This document shows positions 23,459 to 32,253 of a stretch of 64,000 nucleotides of DNA, in pieces. This DNA comes from a bacterium (GTDB lineage: Bacteria > Pseudomonadota > Alphaproteobacteria > Rhizobiales > Aestuariivirgaceae): NCBI GenBank assembly GCA_022842165.1, contig JALHQC010000009.1, positions 52,860 to 116,859 of the forward strand. The letters are read 5' to 3'. The notes under the pieces are model-generated. The model was not told where the DNA came from and searched no databases. It saw nothing but the letters and a program-made list of their open reading frames with translations. Every line of letters begins with the position of its first letter. Within the stretch, counting starts at the first letter, position 1. The translations under genes and the position numbers were made by a program.

Positions 23459-24423
23459 TGGCGAAGGGCATGACGCAGCGGATCGGGCTGGACATGCCCG
23501 TCATGATCGCCTTCGGCTGCATCATCTTGCTGCTGCTCGCGGGCTCGCTCTATTCACGCGAATTCCTGTCGCCGGACTATCTGCTGCAGCAGCTTCAGGT
23601 GGGCGCCTTCCTCGGCATCATCGCCTCGGGCGCCATGATGGTGATCCTCCTCGGCCACATCGACTTGTCAATCCCCTGGACGGTGACGCTCGGCGCCATG
23701 ATGGCAACCGCACTCGGCGGCTGGATCGGCGAGCCCGGCGTCTGGCTCGCCATTCCTTTCGGCATTTCCTGCGGCGCGCTGATCGGCGTGCTGAACGGCC
23801 TGGGCGTCGCCTATCTGCGGCTGCCCTCGATGATCTTCACGCTCGGCATGAACGCGGTCGTCCAGGGCCTCATGGTGCTGCACACCGGCGGCTTCGCACC
23901 GCAAGACCACGCAACCGATGCGATGCACTTCCTCGCCGTGAAGCGCACCATCTTCGGCATTCCCAACGCGCTCTTCGTCTGGGCTCTTGTCGGCATCATC
24001 GTCATCCTCATCCTGCGCCGCACGGCATTCGGCCGGGCCGTCTACGCGATCGGCAACCGCGAGTCCGTCGCCTATCTTTCGGGCATCAACACCAACGGGG
24101 TGCTGATCGGCTGCTTTGCTTTCTGCGGCGCCTGCGCGGCGTTTGCCGGCGTGCTGCTGGCGGGTTACTCGACCAAGGCCTATCAGGCGATGGGCGATGC
24201 CTATCTGCTTCCGGCGATCGCCGCCGTGGTGCTGGGCGGCACCAACATTCTGGGCGGGCGCGGCAATTATCTCGGCACCATTGCCGGCGTCATCCTCATC
24301 ACCCTGCTGCAGTCGATCCTGTCGGTGATGCAGATGCCCGAAGCCGGCCGCCAGGTCATTTACGGCGCCGTCATCATCAGCATGCTGCTGCTTTACGGAC
24401 GCGGTGCCAGGACCCGAAGCTGA
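23455..24423 (+). CDS. CUT2-type ABC transporter permease 2
   Basis: 322 residues from ATG 23455, overlapping the previous stop by 4 nt; longer in-frame readings lie inside the previous gene. RbsC-like landmarks ILLGHIDLSIPWTV, YAIGNRESVAYLSGINT and AIAAVVLGGTNILGGRG are present. Two different permeases imply a heterodimeric channel. It ends 11 nt before the amidohydrolase, which has its own GGAGG at 24425-24429. Confidence 0.9.
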   Translation: MMAKGMTQRIGLDMPVMIAFGCIILLLLAGSLYSREFLSPDYLLQQLQVGAFLGIIASGAMMVILLGHIDLSIPWTVTLGAMMATALGGWIGEPGVWLAIPFGISCGALIGVLNGLGVAYLRLPSMIFTLGMNAVVQGLMVLHTGGFAPQDHATDAMHFLAVKRTIFGIPNALFVWALVGIIVILILRRTAFGRAVYAIGNRESVAYLSGINTNGVLIGCFAFCGACAAFAGVLLAGYSTKAYQAMGDAYLLPAIAAVVLGGTNILGGRGNYLGTIAGVILITLLQSILSVMQMPEAGRQVIYGAVIISMLLLYGRGARTRS

Positions 24424-24434
24424 AGGAGGCTCTC

Positions 24435-25718
24435 ATGTGCGCAGTGCTCTTGAAAAATGTGATGGTGTGGGACGGCGAGAACGATGCCGCCTATCCGGGC
24501 GAGGTTCTGGTCGAGGGCAACCGCATCAGGGCGGTGGCCAGGGCCAAGAATCAGATCGCCGCCGAGCGCGCCGCGAGGACGATCGACGGCAACGGCATGT
24601 TCCTGATACCAGGCATGGTCGAAGGCCACTGCCACCCGAGCTTCGTCGGCATCTCGACCAACGCCGAGCTTGGCCGCATTCCGCCCGAGAAGCACACGCT
24701 GATGACGGCAGCCAACGTGAAGCTGCTGCTCGATCATGGCTTCACCTCGATCTTCGAGGCGGCGTCTGCCAAGCCGATGATCGGCGTCGCCATCCGCGAT
24801 GCCATCAACTCGGGGCTGATCCCCGGCCCCCGCATGCGGGCGGCCAGCCCCGAGGTGACGGCAACGGCAGGACTGGGCGATGAACGCCGCCGCCACATCC
24901 ACGAAGAAAGTTTCGGCCTTGTTGCTGACGGTGCAGATGAATTCCGTAAGGTGGCGCGCGAATGCATCCGTGATGGCGTCGACAACATGAAGATCAATAT
25001 CTCGGGCGACGAATTCGTCAGCCATGCCCGCGCCGAGATCACGACGTTGGAAGACGACGAGTTGCAGGCCTTCGTCAGTGTCGCGCATCGCTATGGCAAG
25101 CTGGTTGCCGCCCATGCGCGGTCCTCGCTCAGCGTGAAGATGGCGGTGCGCCACAAGGTCGATTGCATCTATCATTGCGACTTTGCGGACGAGGAAGCCC
25201 TCGACATGCTGGAAAGCGTGAAGGATACATCCTTCGTCGGCCCGGCCTTCGGCCTCGTCCACAATTGCGCGGTGGAAGGCGAGCGCTATGGCTTCAGCAA
25301 GGAACTGGCGGAAGCGATGCACCTGCCGCGCAAGTTCGAGGCGACCTGCGCCACCTATCACAAGATCAGGAAGCGCGGCATCCGCGTCGTCGTCGGCGGC
25401 GACTATGGCTTCTCGATCACGCCCATGGGCCAGAACGCGCGCGACATCGGCCACTTCGTCAGATACTTCGGCTATTCCCCCGCCGAGGCCCTGCGCTGCG
25501 CCACGAAGATCGGCGCCTCGCTGATGGGCCACGAAGGTGAGTTGGGCATCATCCGCGAAGGTGCATTGGCCGACCTGCTGCTGGTCGACGGCAATCCGCT
25601 TGTTGACCAGTCGGTCCTGGTCGGACCGGACCGTTTCGCCATGATCATGAAGAATGGCGAGATCTACCGCGATCCGCGCCATCACGCGGAAAGATCGAAA
25701 CAGGTGGCCGCCGAGTGA
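24435..25718 (+). CDS. Amidohydrolase family protein (imidazolonepropionase-like)
   Basis: 427 residues from ATG 24435, with an AAGGAGG ribosome-binding site 5-6 nt upstream. An in-frame open stretch reaches back to 23247 but overlaps both permeases and is not real. Metal ligands of the amidohydrolase barrel are visible: H65 and H67 in EGHCHPSF, then VAAHARS, IYHCDFAD and the late Asp in VGGDYGF. The C-terminal DLLLVDGNPL strand is the usual small beta-sandwich return. It hydrolyses an amide, imide or lactone; the operon position makes it the first cytoplasmic step for the imported compound. Substrate unknown. Confidence 0.85.
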   Translation: MCAVLLKNVMVWDGENDAAYPGEVLVEGNRIRAVARAKNQIAAERAARTIDGNGMFLIPGMVEGHCHPSFVGISTNAELGRIPPEKHTLMTAANVKLLLDHGFTSIFEAASAKPMIGVAIRDAINSGLIPGPRMRAASPEVTATAGLGDERRRHIHEESFGLVADGADEFRKVARECIRDGVDNMKINISGDEFVSHARAEITTLEDDELQAFVSVAHRYGKLVAAHARSSLSVKMAVRHKVDCIYHCDFADEEALDMLESVKDTSFVGPAFGLVHNCAVEGERYGFSKELAEAMHLPRKFEATCATYHKIRKRGIRVVVGGDYGFSITPMGQNARDIGHFVRYFGYSPAEALRCATKIGASLMGHEGELGIIREGALADLLLVDGNPLVDQSVLVGPDRFAMIMKNGEIYRDPRHHAERSKQVAAE

Positions 25719-26404
25719 TCGAGGATCCGCCGCTTCTGACGATGGCGCGCAACTGGCCGCGTCCCACTGCCGCAACGGTGGAGAAGTTCCGCAACACGCC
25801 GACGAGCTTCATCGTCGATGCGCTGGGCGGGCGCGGCGCGCTGGACTGGCGGATCAAGCCCATCGGCACCGTCATGCCATTCGCTGGCATCGCTCTCACC
25901 TGCAACTGCGGCCCGGCGGACAATCTCGCACTCTGTGCGGCAGTGGCGAAGTGCCAGCCGGGCGATGTCATCATCGCGGCCACGAACGGCTTCACCGCAT
26001 CCTCCGTGGTGGGCGACCTCCTGCTCGGCATCGCGAAAAATCGTGGTGCAGTCGCCTTCGTCACCGATGGCCTCGTGCGCGATCAGAACGACATCGAGGC
26101 CCTGGGCCTTCCCTGCTATGCCATGGGGGCAACGCCCAACTCGCCAGCGCGCAACGGCCCCGGTGAAATTGGCCTGCCCATCCAGTGCGGTGGCCTTTCG
26201 ATCGCATCGGGCGACATCGTCATCGGCGATCGTGACGGGGTGGTGATTGTGCCTCATCGGCTGATCGAAGAGGTGCTCGTCAATCTTAAAGCGGTCCGCA
26301 GCGCCGAAGCCGCCATGCTGGCGAAGGTCAGGGGCGGCCTCACCGAGGTTGGCTTCGTGGCAGGACTGCTGGCGGGCGAGCGTGTGCGCATGGTTGATAT
26401 CTAA
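25715..26404 (+). CDS. RraA-like aldolase/decarboxylase family protein
   Basis: 229 residues from a GTG overlapping the amidohydrolase stop (25715-25718). The family motif GxxxRD is present (FVTDGLVRDQNDIE) with the upstream G-D-V-I-I-A strand and ATNGF segment that bind divalent metal and the enolate. Family members include 4-hydroxy-4-methyl-2-oxoglutarate/4-carboxy-4-hydroxy-2-oxoadipate aldolases with oxaloacetate decarboxylase activity, and the RNase E regulator RraA. The catabolic context favours an aldolase or decarboxylase here. Confidence 0.83.
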   Translation: MIEDPPLLTMARNWPRPTAATVEKFRNTPTSFIVDALGGRGALDWRIKPIGTVMPFAGIALTCNCGPADNLALCAAVAKCQPGDVIIAATNGFTASSVVGDLLLGIAKNRGAVAFVTDGLVRDQNDIEALGLPCYAMGATPNSPARNGPGEIGLPIQCGGLSIASGDIVIGDRDGVVIVPHRLIEEVLVNLKAVRSAEAAMLAKVRGGLTEVGFVAGLLAGERVRMVDI

Positions 26405-26465
26405 CCCGCGCGCTTGGCTTTTTGCGATTTCCCGGCATGATGGCGAATGAGAGACGGAGTTTCCC

Positions 26466-27323
26466 ATGATTGATTTCCCGATCGTCGACACCCATGTGCA
26501 CCTGCTCGACAACACGAAGTTCAAATACAGCTGGGCCTCGGGCGCCCCGAAGCTGGCGCGTGACTGGAGCGTTGCCGATTTGACCGCAAGTGCCAAGCCC
26601 TACGAGATCGAAAGCATCGTCTTCGTCGAGGTTGACGTCGACATGCCGCAATATCTTGAGGAGGGCGAATGGGTGCAGGCCATGGCCGATGGCGACAAGC
26701 GCCTCAAGGGCTGCGTCGCCTGCCTGCCGATGGAGAAAGGCGCGATGCTGGAGCCCGAGATGGCGCGGCTCGCAAAGCTCAAGGTCATGCGCGGCGTCAG
26801 GCGCCTGATCCAGAACCAGCCTGATCCGGAATTCACGCTGAGGCCCGATTTTCTCGCCGCCGTGAAGCTGCTGCCGAAATACAATCTCTCCTTCGACATC
26901 TGCATTTTCCACCACCAGCTTCCCAACACGCTGGAATTCGTGCGCCGCTGCCCGGAAGTGTCCTTCGTGCTCGACCATATCGCCAAGCCCGGCATCAAGG
27001 CCGGCCTTATGGAGCCATGGAAGCAGCACATGCGCGAGATGGCGGCACTGCCGAATGTCGTGTGCAAGCTCTCGGGCGTCACCACCGAAGCCGATCATGC
27101 GAACTGGACGCGCGATCAGCTCCGTCCCTACATCGACCATGTGATCGACTGCTTCGGCTTCAACCGCATCATGTATGGCGGCGACTGGCCGGTTTCCGAA
27201 CTCGCCGGCAAATACACCGACTGGCTGGAAGTCCTCGACTGGGCGACAGCGGGCTGCACACCCGAAGAAAAGCGCAAGCTGTTCCGCGACAACGGCATCA
27301 AGGCCTATCGTCTCGCCGCATGA
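26466..27323 (+). CDS. Amidohydrolase_2 family protein (sugar-acid lactonase/PDC-hydrolase-like)
   Basis: 285 residues. The N-terminal metal motif DTHVHL (H10, H12), the LDHIAKP strand and the late catalytic Asp in MYGGDWPVSE place it in COG3618, which includes L-fucono- and L-rhamnono-lactonases and 2-pyrone-4,6-dicarboxylate lactonase. It starts 61 nt after the RraA gene with AGACGGAG upstream. It overlaps the following oxidase by ATGA, so lactone opening and hydroxyacid oxidation are probably consecutive steps (inference). Confidence 0.85.
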   Translation: MIDFPIVDTHVHLLDNTKFKYSWASGAPKLARDWSVADLTASAKPYEIESIVFVEVDVDMPQYLEEGEWVQAMADGDKRLKGCVACLPMEKGAMLEPEMARLAKLKVMRGVRRLIQNQPDPEFTLRPDFLAAVKLLPKYNLSFDICIFHHQLPNTLEFVRRCPEVSFVLDHIAKPGIKAGLMEPWKQHMREMAALPNVVCKLSGVTTEADHANWTRDQLRPYIDHVIDCFGFNRIMYGGDWPVSELAGKYTDWLEVLDWATAGCTPEEKRKLFRDNGIKAYRLAA

Positions 27324-28462
27324 ACCGCGCCGCACTCCAGCGTTATGGCTACAGCATCCATGCGCTGCGTCTGGAAGCACGAAAGCGCCTGCCGCGCATG
27401 CTCTTCGACATGGTCGATGGTGCGGCGGGCGACGAGGTCACGGTGAAACGCAACGTCGACGATATCGCCGCGCTGCAAGTCGTCCCAAAGGTGCTGGCTG
27501 GGGCTGCCACGCGCAGCCAGGCAACCGAACTCTTCGGCCACAAGCTGGCCTCACCCATCATCGTGGCGCCCACCGGCCTCGCAGGGCTTCTCTGGCCGCA
27601 TGCAGAGCTGTCCGCCGCCCGTGCTGCGGCGCGCTTCGGCACCATCTATACGACGAGCCACGCCTCGACCAGCACCATGGAAGAGATCGCCGCGGAGACG
27701 AAGGGCCCGAAGTGGATGCAGGTCTTCCTCTACAAGGACCGCGGCCTCACCGCGGAATTCGTAAGCCGCGCACAGGCAGCGGGCTATCAGGGCCTCGTCC
27801 TCACCGTCGACAATCAGGTGATGGCCGTGAGGGACCGCGATGCGCGGAATGGCCTGATGTTCCCGATGAAGCTCCGTGCGCGCGGGTTTCTCGATCTCGC
27901 CAGCCACCCCGGCTGGCTGCTCCGCATGCGCAGGGCGCCGAACCCCACTTTCGTCAACTATGGCACCCGCACCTCGATTGGCGCCTTCGGTCCGGTCATG
28001 GCCGAACAGCTTGATCCCGATATCGGCTGGAAGGATGTCGAATGGGTGCGGAGCCTGTGGCAGGGCCCGATGATCCTGAAGGGCCTGCTCGACCCGCAAG
28101 AGGCACGCGAAGCAGAGGCACGCGGTGTCGATGCCATCATCGTGTCGAACCACGGCGGCCGCCAACTGGATGGCGCCGTCTCAGGCATCAGGGCCCTTTC
28201 CGCAATCGTGGATGCGGTCGGAGACAAGACGGTGGTTCTGGTCGACGGCGGCTTCCGGCGCGGCATGGATGTGGTGAAGGCGCTGGCCCTGGGGGCGCGC
28301 GCCGTGCTGATCGGCAGGCCGCAGCTCTGGGGCGTTGCCTGTGGCGGCGAGGAGGGCGTTCACTGGGTGCTGGAAATCTTCGCCCGCGAGATCGACCGCG
28401 CCATGGCGCTGGGCGGCTGGGACGGCATCGGCAAGCTCGACCGCTCGATCTTCGCGGCCTAA
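27320..28462 (+). CDS. FMN-dependent alpha-hydroxyacid oxidase/dehydrogenase (LldD-like)
   Basis: 380 residues from the ATG overlapping the lactonase stop. The family signature around the catalytic His, SNHGGRQLDGA (His about 277), the FMN-phosphate segment DGGFRRGMDVVKALALGARAV and the N-terminal PRMLFDMVDGAAGDE are clear. It oxidises an L-2-hydroxy acid to the 2-keto acid. With an upstream lactonase and an RraA-type aldolase the order lactone, hydroxy acid, keto acid, cleavage is plausible. The stop shares bases with the convergent deacetylase gene. Confidence 0.88.
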   Translation: MNRAALQRYGYSIHALRLEARKRLPRMLFDMVDGAAGDEVTVKRNVDDIAALQVVPKVLAGAATRSQATELFGHKLASPIIVAPTGLAGLLWPHAELSAARAAARFGTIYTTSHASTSTMEEIAAETKGPKWMQVFLYKDRGLTAEFVSRAQAAGYQGLVLTVDNQVMAVRDRDARNGLMFPMKLRARGFLDLASHPGWLLRMRRAPNPTFVNYGTRTSIGAFGPVMAEQLDPDIGWKDVEWVRSLWQGPMILKGLLDPQEAREAEARGVDAIIVSNHGGRQLDGAVSGIRALSAIVDAVGDKTVVLVDGGFRRGMDVVKALALGARAVLIGRPQLWGVACGGEEGVHWVLEIFAREIDRAMALGGWDGIGKLDRSIFAA

Positions 28463-29370
28463 ATCTTCCCGCGCCCGCAGGCATTCTGCGCCTGCGGCGC
28501 GCCCGAGGTCTTCCACACGTCCAGCGGATTGGCGCTGCGCCAGCCCGTCGCGTAATCCAGCATGGTCGAGAACGTCACATCCTTGTGGTTCTTGTACTTC
28601 GTGATCAGCCGGTCGAGCATCATCATGCGGTGGCCGCGCCCGATCACCTGCGGATGCATGGTGAGGCTGAACAACCCGCCCTTGGCAGTCTGCCGCGCAT
28701 AGGTGAATTCGTCGGTCCAGATTTCCTCCACCTTGCTCGGAGCCGACAGGCCATAGGTATCGCCGTCGACGAATTCGAAATGCGGAAAATCATCGAGCGC
28801 CCATGTGACGGGCAGTTCGACGAGATCGACATTCGGCCCGAAGCTGTAGGGCGACACACGGTCGAACACATCGCCGGTACGCACGTAATAGGGCGTGAAA
28901 TCATCGCCCATCATGCTTGAGTCATAGAGGAACCCGTAGTCGATGAGTATCTTCGTCGTCCGCTCCGAAAAGGCCCAGGCCGGCGAGCGATAGCCCTTGG
29001 GCACGATGCCGGCGGCCTTGTGCAGGCACTCCAATCCCTTTTCGATATTGAAGCGCTCGCCCGCCTCGTCGAAGTCCGCCGGATTCTCGTGCACCCAGCC
29101 ATGATGACCGATCTCATGGCCCTCAGCCGCAACACGCTTCACGATGTCTGGGTAAGCCAGCGCCGTATGCCCGGGAATGTAGAACGTGCCGCTGATCTGG
29201 TGCTTCTTCAGCAGGTCCAGGATGCGCGGCATGGCAACGGCGCCGAACTCGCCGCGCGAGATCATCGAGGGGTTGCGGCTCTTGTAGGAGCCGATCCACA
29301 GCGATGTTGCATCGAAATCGAAGGTCAGCGAACAGGTAAGGGCCATGTGCAGTCCGGGTCCGCTTGACAT
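28459..29370 (-). CDS. Polysaccharide deacetylase-fold hydrolase (HpPgdA/PuuE-like)
   Basis: 303 residues; a second ATG at 29346 (MALTCSLTFDFDATS) may be the true start, since the NodB-homology domain begins there, but neither has a clear ribosome-binding site. Metal/catalytic residues: FDFDA (D18, D20) and EGHEIGHHGW (H85, H89 region), with SPAWAFS and LTMHPQVIG further on. The cytosolic subgroup includes peptidoglycan deacetylases of the HpPgdA type, PuuE allantoinases and cyclic-imide hydrolases. No signal peptide is seen, so a small-molecule amide or imide is more likely than a wall polymer. Confidence 0.8.
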   Translation of the reverse strand: MSSGPGLHMALTCSLTFDFDATSLWIGSYKSRNPSMISRGEFGAVAMPRILDLLKKHQISGTFYIPGHTALAYPDIVKRVAAEGHEIGHHGWVHENPADFDEAGERFNIEKGLECLHKAAGIVPKGYRSPAWAFSERTTKILIDYGFLYDSSMMGDDFTPYYVRTGDVFDRVSPYSFGPNVDLVELPVTWALDDFPHFEFVDGDTYGLSAPSKVEEIWTDEFTYARQTAKGGLFSLTMHPQVIGRGHRMMMLDRLITKYKNHKDVTFSTMLDYATGWRSANPLDVWKTSGAPQAQNACGRGKI

Positions 29371-29380
29371 GTGAGGGCAA

Positions 29381-29455
29381 TGGAGCGGGCGATCGGGATC
29401 GAACCGACGACATGCAGCTTGGGAAGCTACCGTTCTACCACTGAACTACGCCCGC
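29381..29455 (-). tRNA. tRNA-Gly (anticodon CCC)
   Basis: A complete cloverleaf: 7-bp acceptor GCGGGCG/CGCCCGC, D arm GTTC...GAAC, anticodon stem GTAGC/GCTGC with loop TTCCCAA (anticodon CCC, reading GGG), five-base variable loop and TTCGATC T-loop. The 3' CCA is encoded (29381-29383), with T as discriminator base. Confidence 0.97.
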
Positions 29456-29500
29456 GTTGGGTGGAAGACTAGTGGAGGATGCTGCCGCCTTCAAGCCCGA

Positions 29501-30616
29501 TCAGCGCCGCGACGGATCGAATGCCTTGAAATGCTTCGAAAGCTTCAGCCCTTGCTTCTGGTAGTTGGAGCCGATGCCCTGCCCGTAGACCTGGGTCGGT
29601 GCTTCCGTCAGCGGTTCATAGACGAGGCGGCCGATGATCTGGCCGTCTTCCAGGATGAAGGGCACCTCGTGGCTTCGCACCTCCAGCACGGCGCGCGCGC
29701 CCTCGCCGTGGCCGGAACTATGGCCGAAGCCTGGGTCGAAGAAGCCCGCGTAGTGAACGCGGAACTCGCCCACCAGCGGATTGAACGGCACCATCTCGGC
29801 GGCATAGGCCGGCGGCACCCGCACGGCTTCCTTGGAGGCGAGAATATAGAACTGGTCCGGATCGAGCACGAGGGAACCCCGCTGCCAGATCGGCTCCCAG
29901 TAGTCCGATACCTCAAGCCCCGCCTTGCGGTCGACATCGACGAGGCCCGAATGCCGCTTGGCGCGGAAGCCCACCGGCCCGTCGCCATCAAACGTCGAGA
30001 GATCGACCGACAGCGCCAGCCCATTGTCGATGTTGGCCTCGCCTGAAGAGATCAGCCCTTCCTGTGCATGCAGATCGCGGATTAGTTCATCCGACGCCAT
30101 CGGCGGCCCGGCGCGGAAGCGGATCTGCGACAGGCGCGAGCCGGTGCGGGCGAGGATCGAGAAGGTGCGCGGGCTGATTTCCGCATAGAGCGGGCCCTGA
30201 TAGCCCTCCGGCACCTTGTCGAATTCCTGCGCATGATCGGTAATGACGCGGGTGAAGATATCGAGCCGCCCGGTGGAGCTCTTGGGGTTTGCCGCGGCGG
30301 AAACGCCTTGCGGCAGCGCCAGTTGTTCCTGCAGCGGCACGATATAGACGCAGCCCGTTTCGAGAACCGCACCCTCCGTCAGCGACATGCGGTGCAGCGC
30401 CAGTTCCTTCACCCGTTCGGCAACCGTCGAACGCTTGCCGGGCAGGAACGAGGCGCGCACGCGATAGGCCCAGTCGCCAAGCCGCAGATCGAGGCTCGCC
30501 GGCTGGATCTGGTCGGCGTCCAGCGGCCGCGCCAGGCGGATAAGTTCCCGGCGGCAATATTCGGCGATGACTTTGGCAGGCAGGATGCCCTGCGGCATGG
30601 CTTCGGTATGTCCCAT
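29501..30616 (-). CDS. dcd: dCTP deaminase, long two-domain alphaproteobacterial form
   Basis: 371 residues, nearly twice the usual 190. Both halves look like dUTPase/Dcd-fold domains: the N half has IQPASLDLRLGDWAYRV and NPKSSTGRLDIFTRV, the C half has YILASKEAVRVPPAYAAEMV and VHYAGFFDPGFG followed by ILEDGQIIGRLVYE. This fused form is typical of alphaproteobacteria. It deaminates dCTP to dUTP for thymidylate synthesis. A second in-frame ATG lies at 30598. It is divergent from apaG. Confidence 0.88.
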   Translation of the reverse strand: MGHTEAMPQGILPAKVIAEYCRRELIRLARPLDADQIQPASLDLRLGDWAYRVRASFLPGKRSTVAERVKELALHRMSLTEGAVLETGCVYIVPLQEQLALPQGVSAAANPKSSTGRLDIFTRVITDHAQEFDKVPEGYQGPLYAEISPRTFSILARTGSRLSQIRFRAGPPMASDELIRDLHAQEGLISSGEANIDNGLALSVDLSTFDGDGPVGFRAKRHSGLVDVDRKAGLEVSDYWEPIWQRGSLVLDPDQFYILASKEAVRVPPAYAAEMVPFNPLVGEFRVHYAGFFDPGFGHSSGHGEGARAVLEVRSHEVPFILEDGQIIGRLVYEPLTEAPTQVYGQGIGSNYQKQGLKLSKHFKAFDPSRR

Positions 30617-30696
30617 ATTTTCACATGGCGTATATGTGGCCGCATTGGCAAGTCTTCACTGTGGAAAACTTGGGCAACTGCGCTAGACTGGCGCCC

Positions 30697-31089
30697 ATGT
30701 ACGAACGCATCACCAGGGGCGTGAAGATTATCGTCCGCCCGCAATATCTCGACGGCCAGTCGAAGCCGGACGAGGGCCATTTCGTCTGGGCCTATACGAT
30801 CACCATCGAGAACCACGGCCGCGAAACCGTGACGCTCCGCACCCGCTACTGGAAGATCACGGATGCCCACGGCCATGTGCAGGAAGTGCGCGGTGCCGGT
30901 GTGGTGGGCGAGCAGCCGACACTGAAACCGGGCGACACCTACAGCTATACATCGGGTTGCCCGCTCAAGACCTCCTCGGGCTTCATGGTCGGCGCCTACC
31001 AGATGCAGAAGGCCGATGGCGAGCTCATCAACGTCGACATTCCGGCTTTCTCGCTCGACAGCCCGCACGACAAACGCGCCATCAACTGA
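30697..31089 (+). CDS. apaG: ApaG domain protein
   Basis: 130 residues from ATG 30697 (MYERITRGVKIIVRPQYLDGQ), the family length; upstream in-frame codons to 30625 have no family match. The fibronectin-like ApaG fold shows YTITIENHGRETVTLRTRYW and the diagnostic VRGAGVVGEQPTLKPGD. Function is poorly defined (linked to Mg/Co homeostasis and Ap4A in enterobacteria). It ends 6 nt before the ArgE-like gene. Confidence 0.95.
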   Translation: MYERITRGVKIIVRPQYLDGQSKPDEGHFVWAYTITIENHGRETVTLRTRYWKITDAHGHVQEVRGAGVVGEQPTLKPGDTYSYTSGCPLKTSSGFMVGAYQMQKADGELINVDIPAFSLDSPHDKRAIN

Positions 31090-31095
31090 GTGATC

Positions 31096-32253
31096 ATGAC
31101 AGGACAGACTTTCACGACTGAGGAGATGCTCGCGCGTCTCATCGCCTTCGACACCACAAGCCGTGACGGCAATATTCCGCTCATCGAATGGGTGGAGGCC
31201 TATCTCGACGGCTGGGACGTGCCGCACTTCCGGGTGGATTATGAGGCGGGCAAGAAGACCAATCTCTTCGCCACCATCGGCCCCGATATCGCAGGCGGCA
31301 TCGTGCTCTCGGGCCATACCGATGTGGTGCCGGTCGATGGCCAGCCGTGGACGAGCAATCCCTTCGAACTCACAGCAAAAGCTGAACGCCTGTTCGGACG
31401 CGGCACCTGCGACATGAAGGGCTTCCTCGCGGTATGCCTCGCGCTGGCGCCGGAATTCCTGAAGGCGCGCCTCAAGTCTCCAGTCCATCTCGCTCTATCA
31501 TGTGACGAGGAAGTGGGCTGCAAGGGCGTGCGCCCGCTGGTGGCGCACATGCGCGATCACTTGCCGAAGCCCCGTGCCGTCATCGTCGGCGAGCCGACCT
31601 CGATGAAGGTCGTGAATGCCCACAAGAGTGCCCTGACGTTTTCCACCGAAGTGACGGGCCACGAGGCGCATTCGAGCCTTACCCATCATGGCGTCAATGC
31701 GATCATGGTCGCAGGCGACCTGCTCTCCGAGATCAACCGCATGCGCGCCGAACTGATCGCCGAGGGCGACCCCACACAGCGTTTCGATCCGCCCTATTCG
31801 ACCGTGCACGTGGGATTGATCGAAGGCGGCACGGCCAAGAACATCATTCCGCGCAAATGTTTTTTCCAATGGGAAACGCGCCTGCTGCCGACAGCCGATC
31901 CCGACCGCGTGCCGCTCCGCATCGAGGCCTATGCGCGGACCCTTGAACCGGCGATGAAGGCAGTGGCGCCCGACACCGGGATTTCGACGCAGACGGTGAA
32001 CCGTGTGCCCGGCCTGGCGCCAGAGCCGGATTCCCCCGCCGAGCAACTGGCGCTGCATCTTGCCAATGCCAACAGCACCCATGCGGTGAGCTATTGCACC
32101 GAGGCCGGGCTATTCCAGCAGATCGGCATTCCGGCGGTGATCTGCGGGCCGGGCTCGATCGAGCAGGCGCACAAGCCCGATGAATACATCGATGTTTCCG
32201 AACTGCGGAAATGCGAGGTCTTCATGGGCAAGCTTGTGGGCCAGCTCGTCTAG
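31096..32253 (+). CDS. argE: Acetylornithine deacetylase (M20 family)
   Basis: 385 residues from ATG 31096 (a GTG two codons earlier, directly after the apaG stop, is possible). Zinc-site motifs of M20 peptidases: SGHTDVVPVDG (H74, D76), GRGTCDMKGFLA, and CDEEVGCKG with the catalytic Glu, then GEPTSMKVVNAHKS. Closest to ArgE among M20 enzymes by the combination of GEPT and CDMKG. argD and argF are at 48 kb. The stop overlaps the convergent SulP stop by 4 nt (CTAG). Confidence 0.88.
   Translation: MTGQTFTTEEMLARLIAFDTTSRDGNIPLIEWVEAYLDGWDVPHFRVDYEAGKKTNLFATIGPDIAGGIVLSGHTDVVPVDGQPWTSNPFELTAKAERLFGRGTCDMKGFLAVCLALAPEFLKARLKSPVHLALSCDEEVGCKGVRPLVAHMRDHLPKPRAVIVGEPTSMKVVNAHKSALTFSTEVTGHEAHSSLTHHGVNAIMVAGDLLSEINRMRAELIAEGDPTQRFDPPYSTVHVGLIEGGTAKNIIPRKCFFQWETRLLPTADPDRVPLRIEAYARTLEPAMKAVAPDTGISTQTVNRVPGLAPEPDSPAEQLALHLANANSTHAVSYCTEAGLFQQIGIPAVICGPGSIEQAHKPDEYIDVSELRKCEVFMGKLVGQLV

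Noticed and set aside
23247..24434. In-frame N-terminal extension of the amidohydrolase giving 823 residues
   Set aside because: It overlaps two permease genes with strong motifs; the amidohydrolase has its own GGAGG and a family-typical start at 24435.
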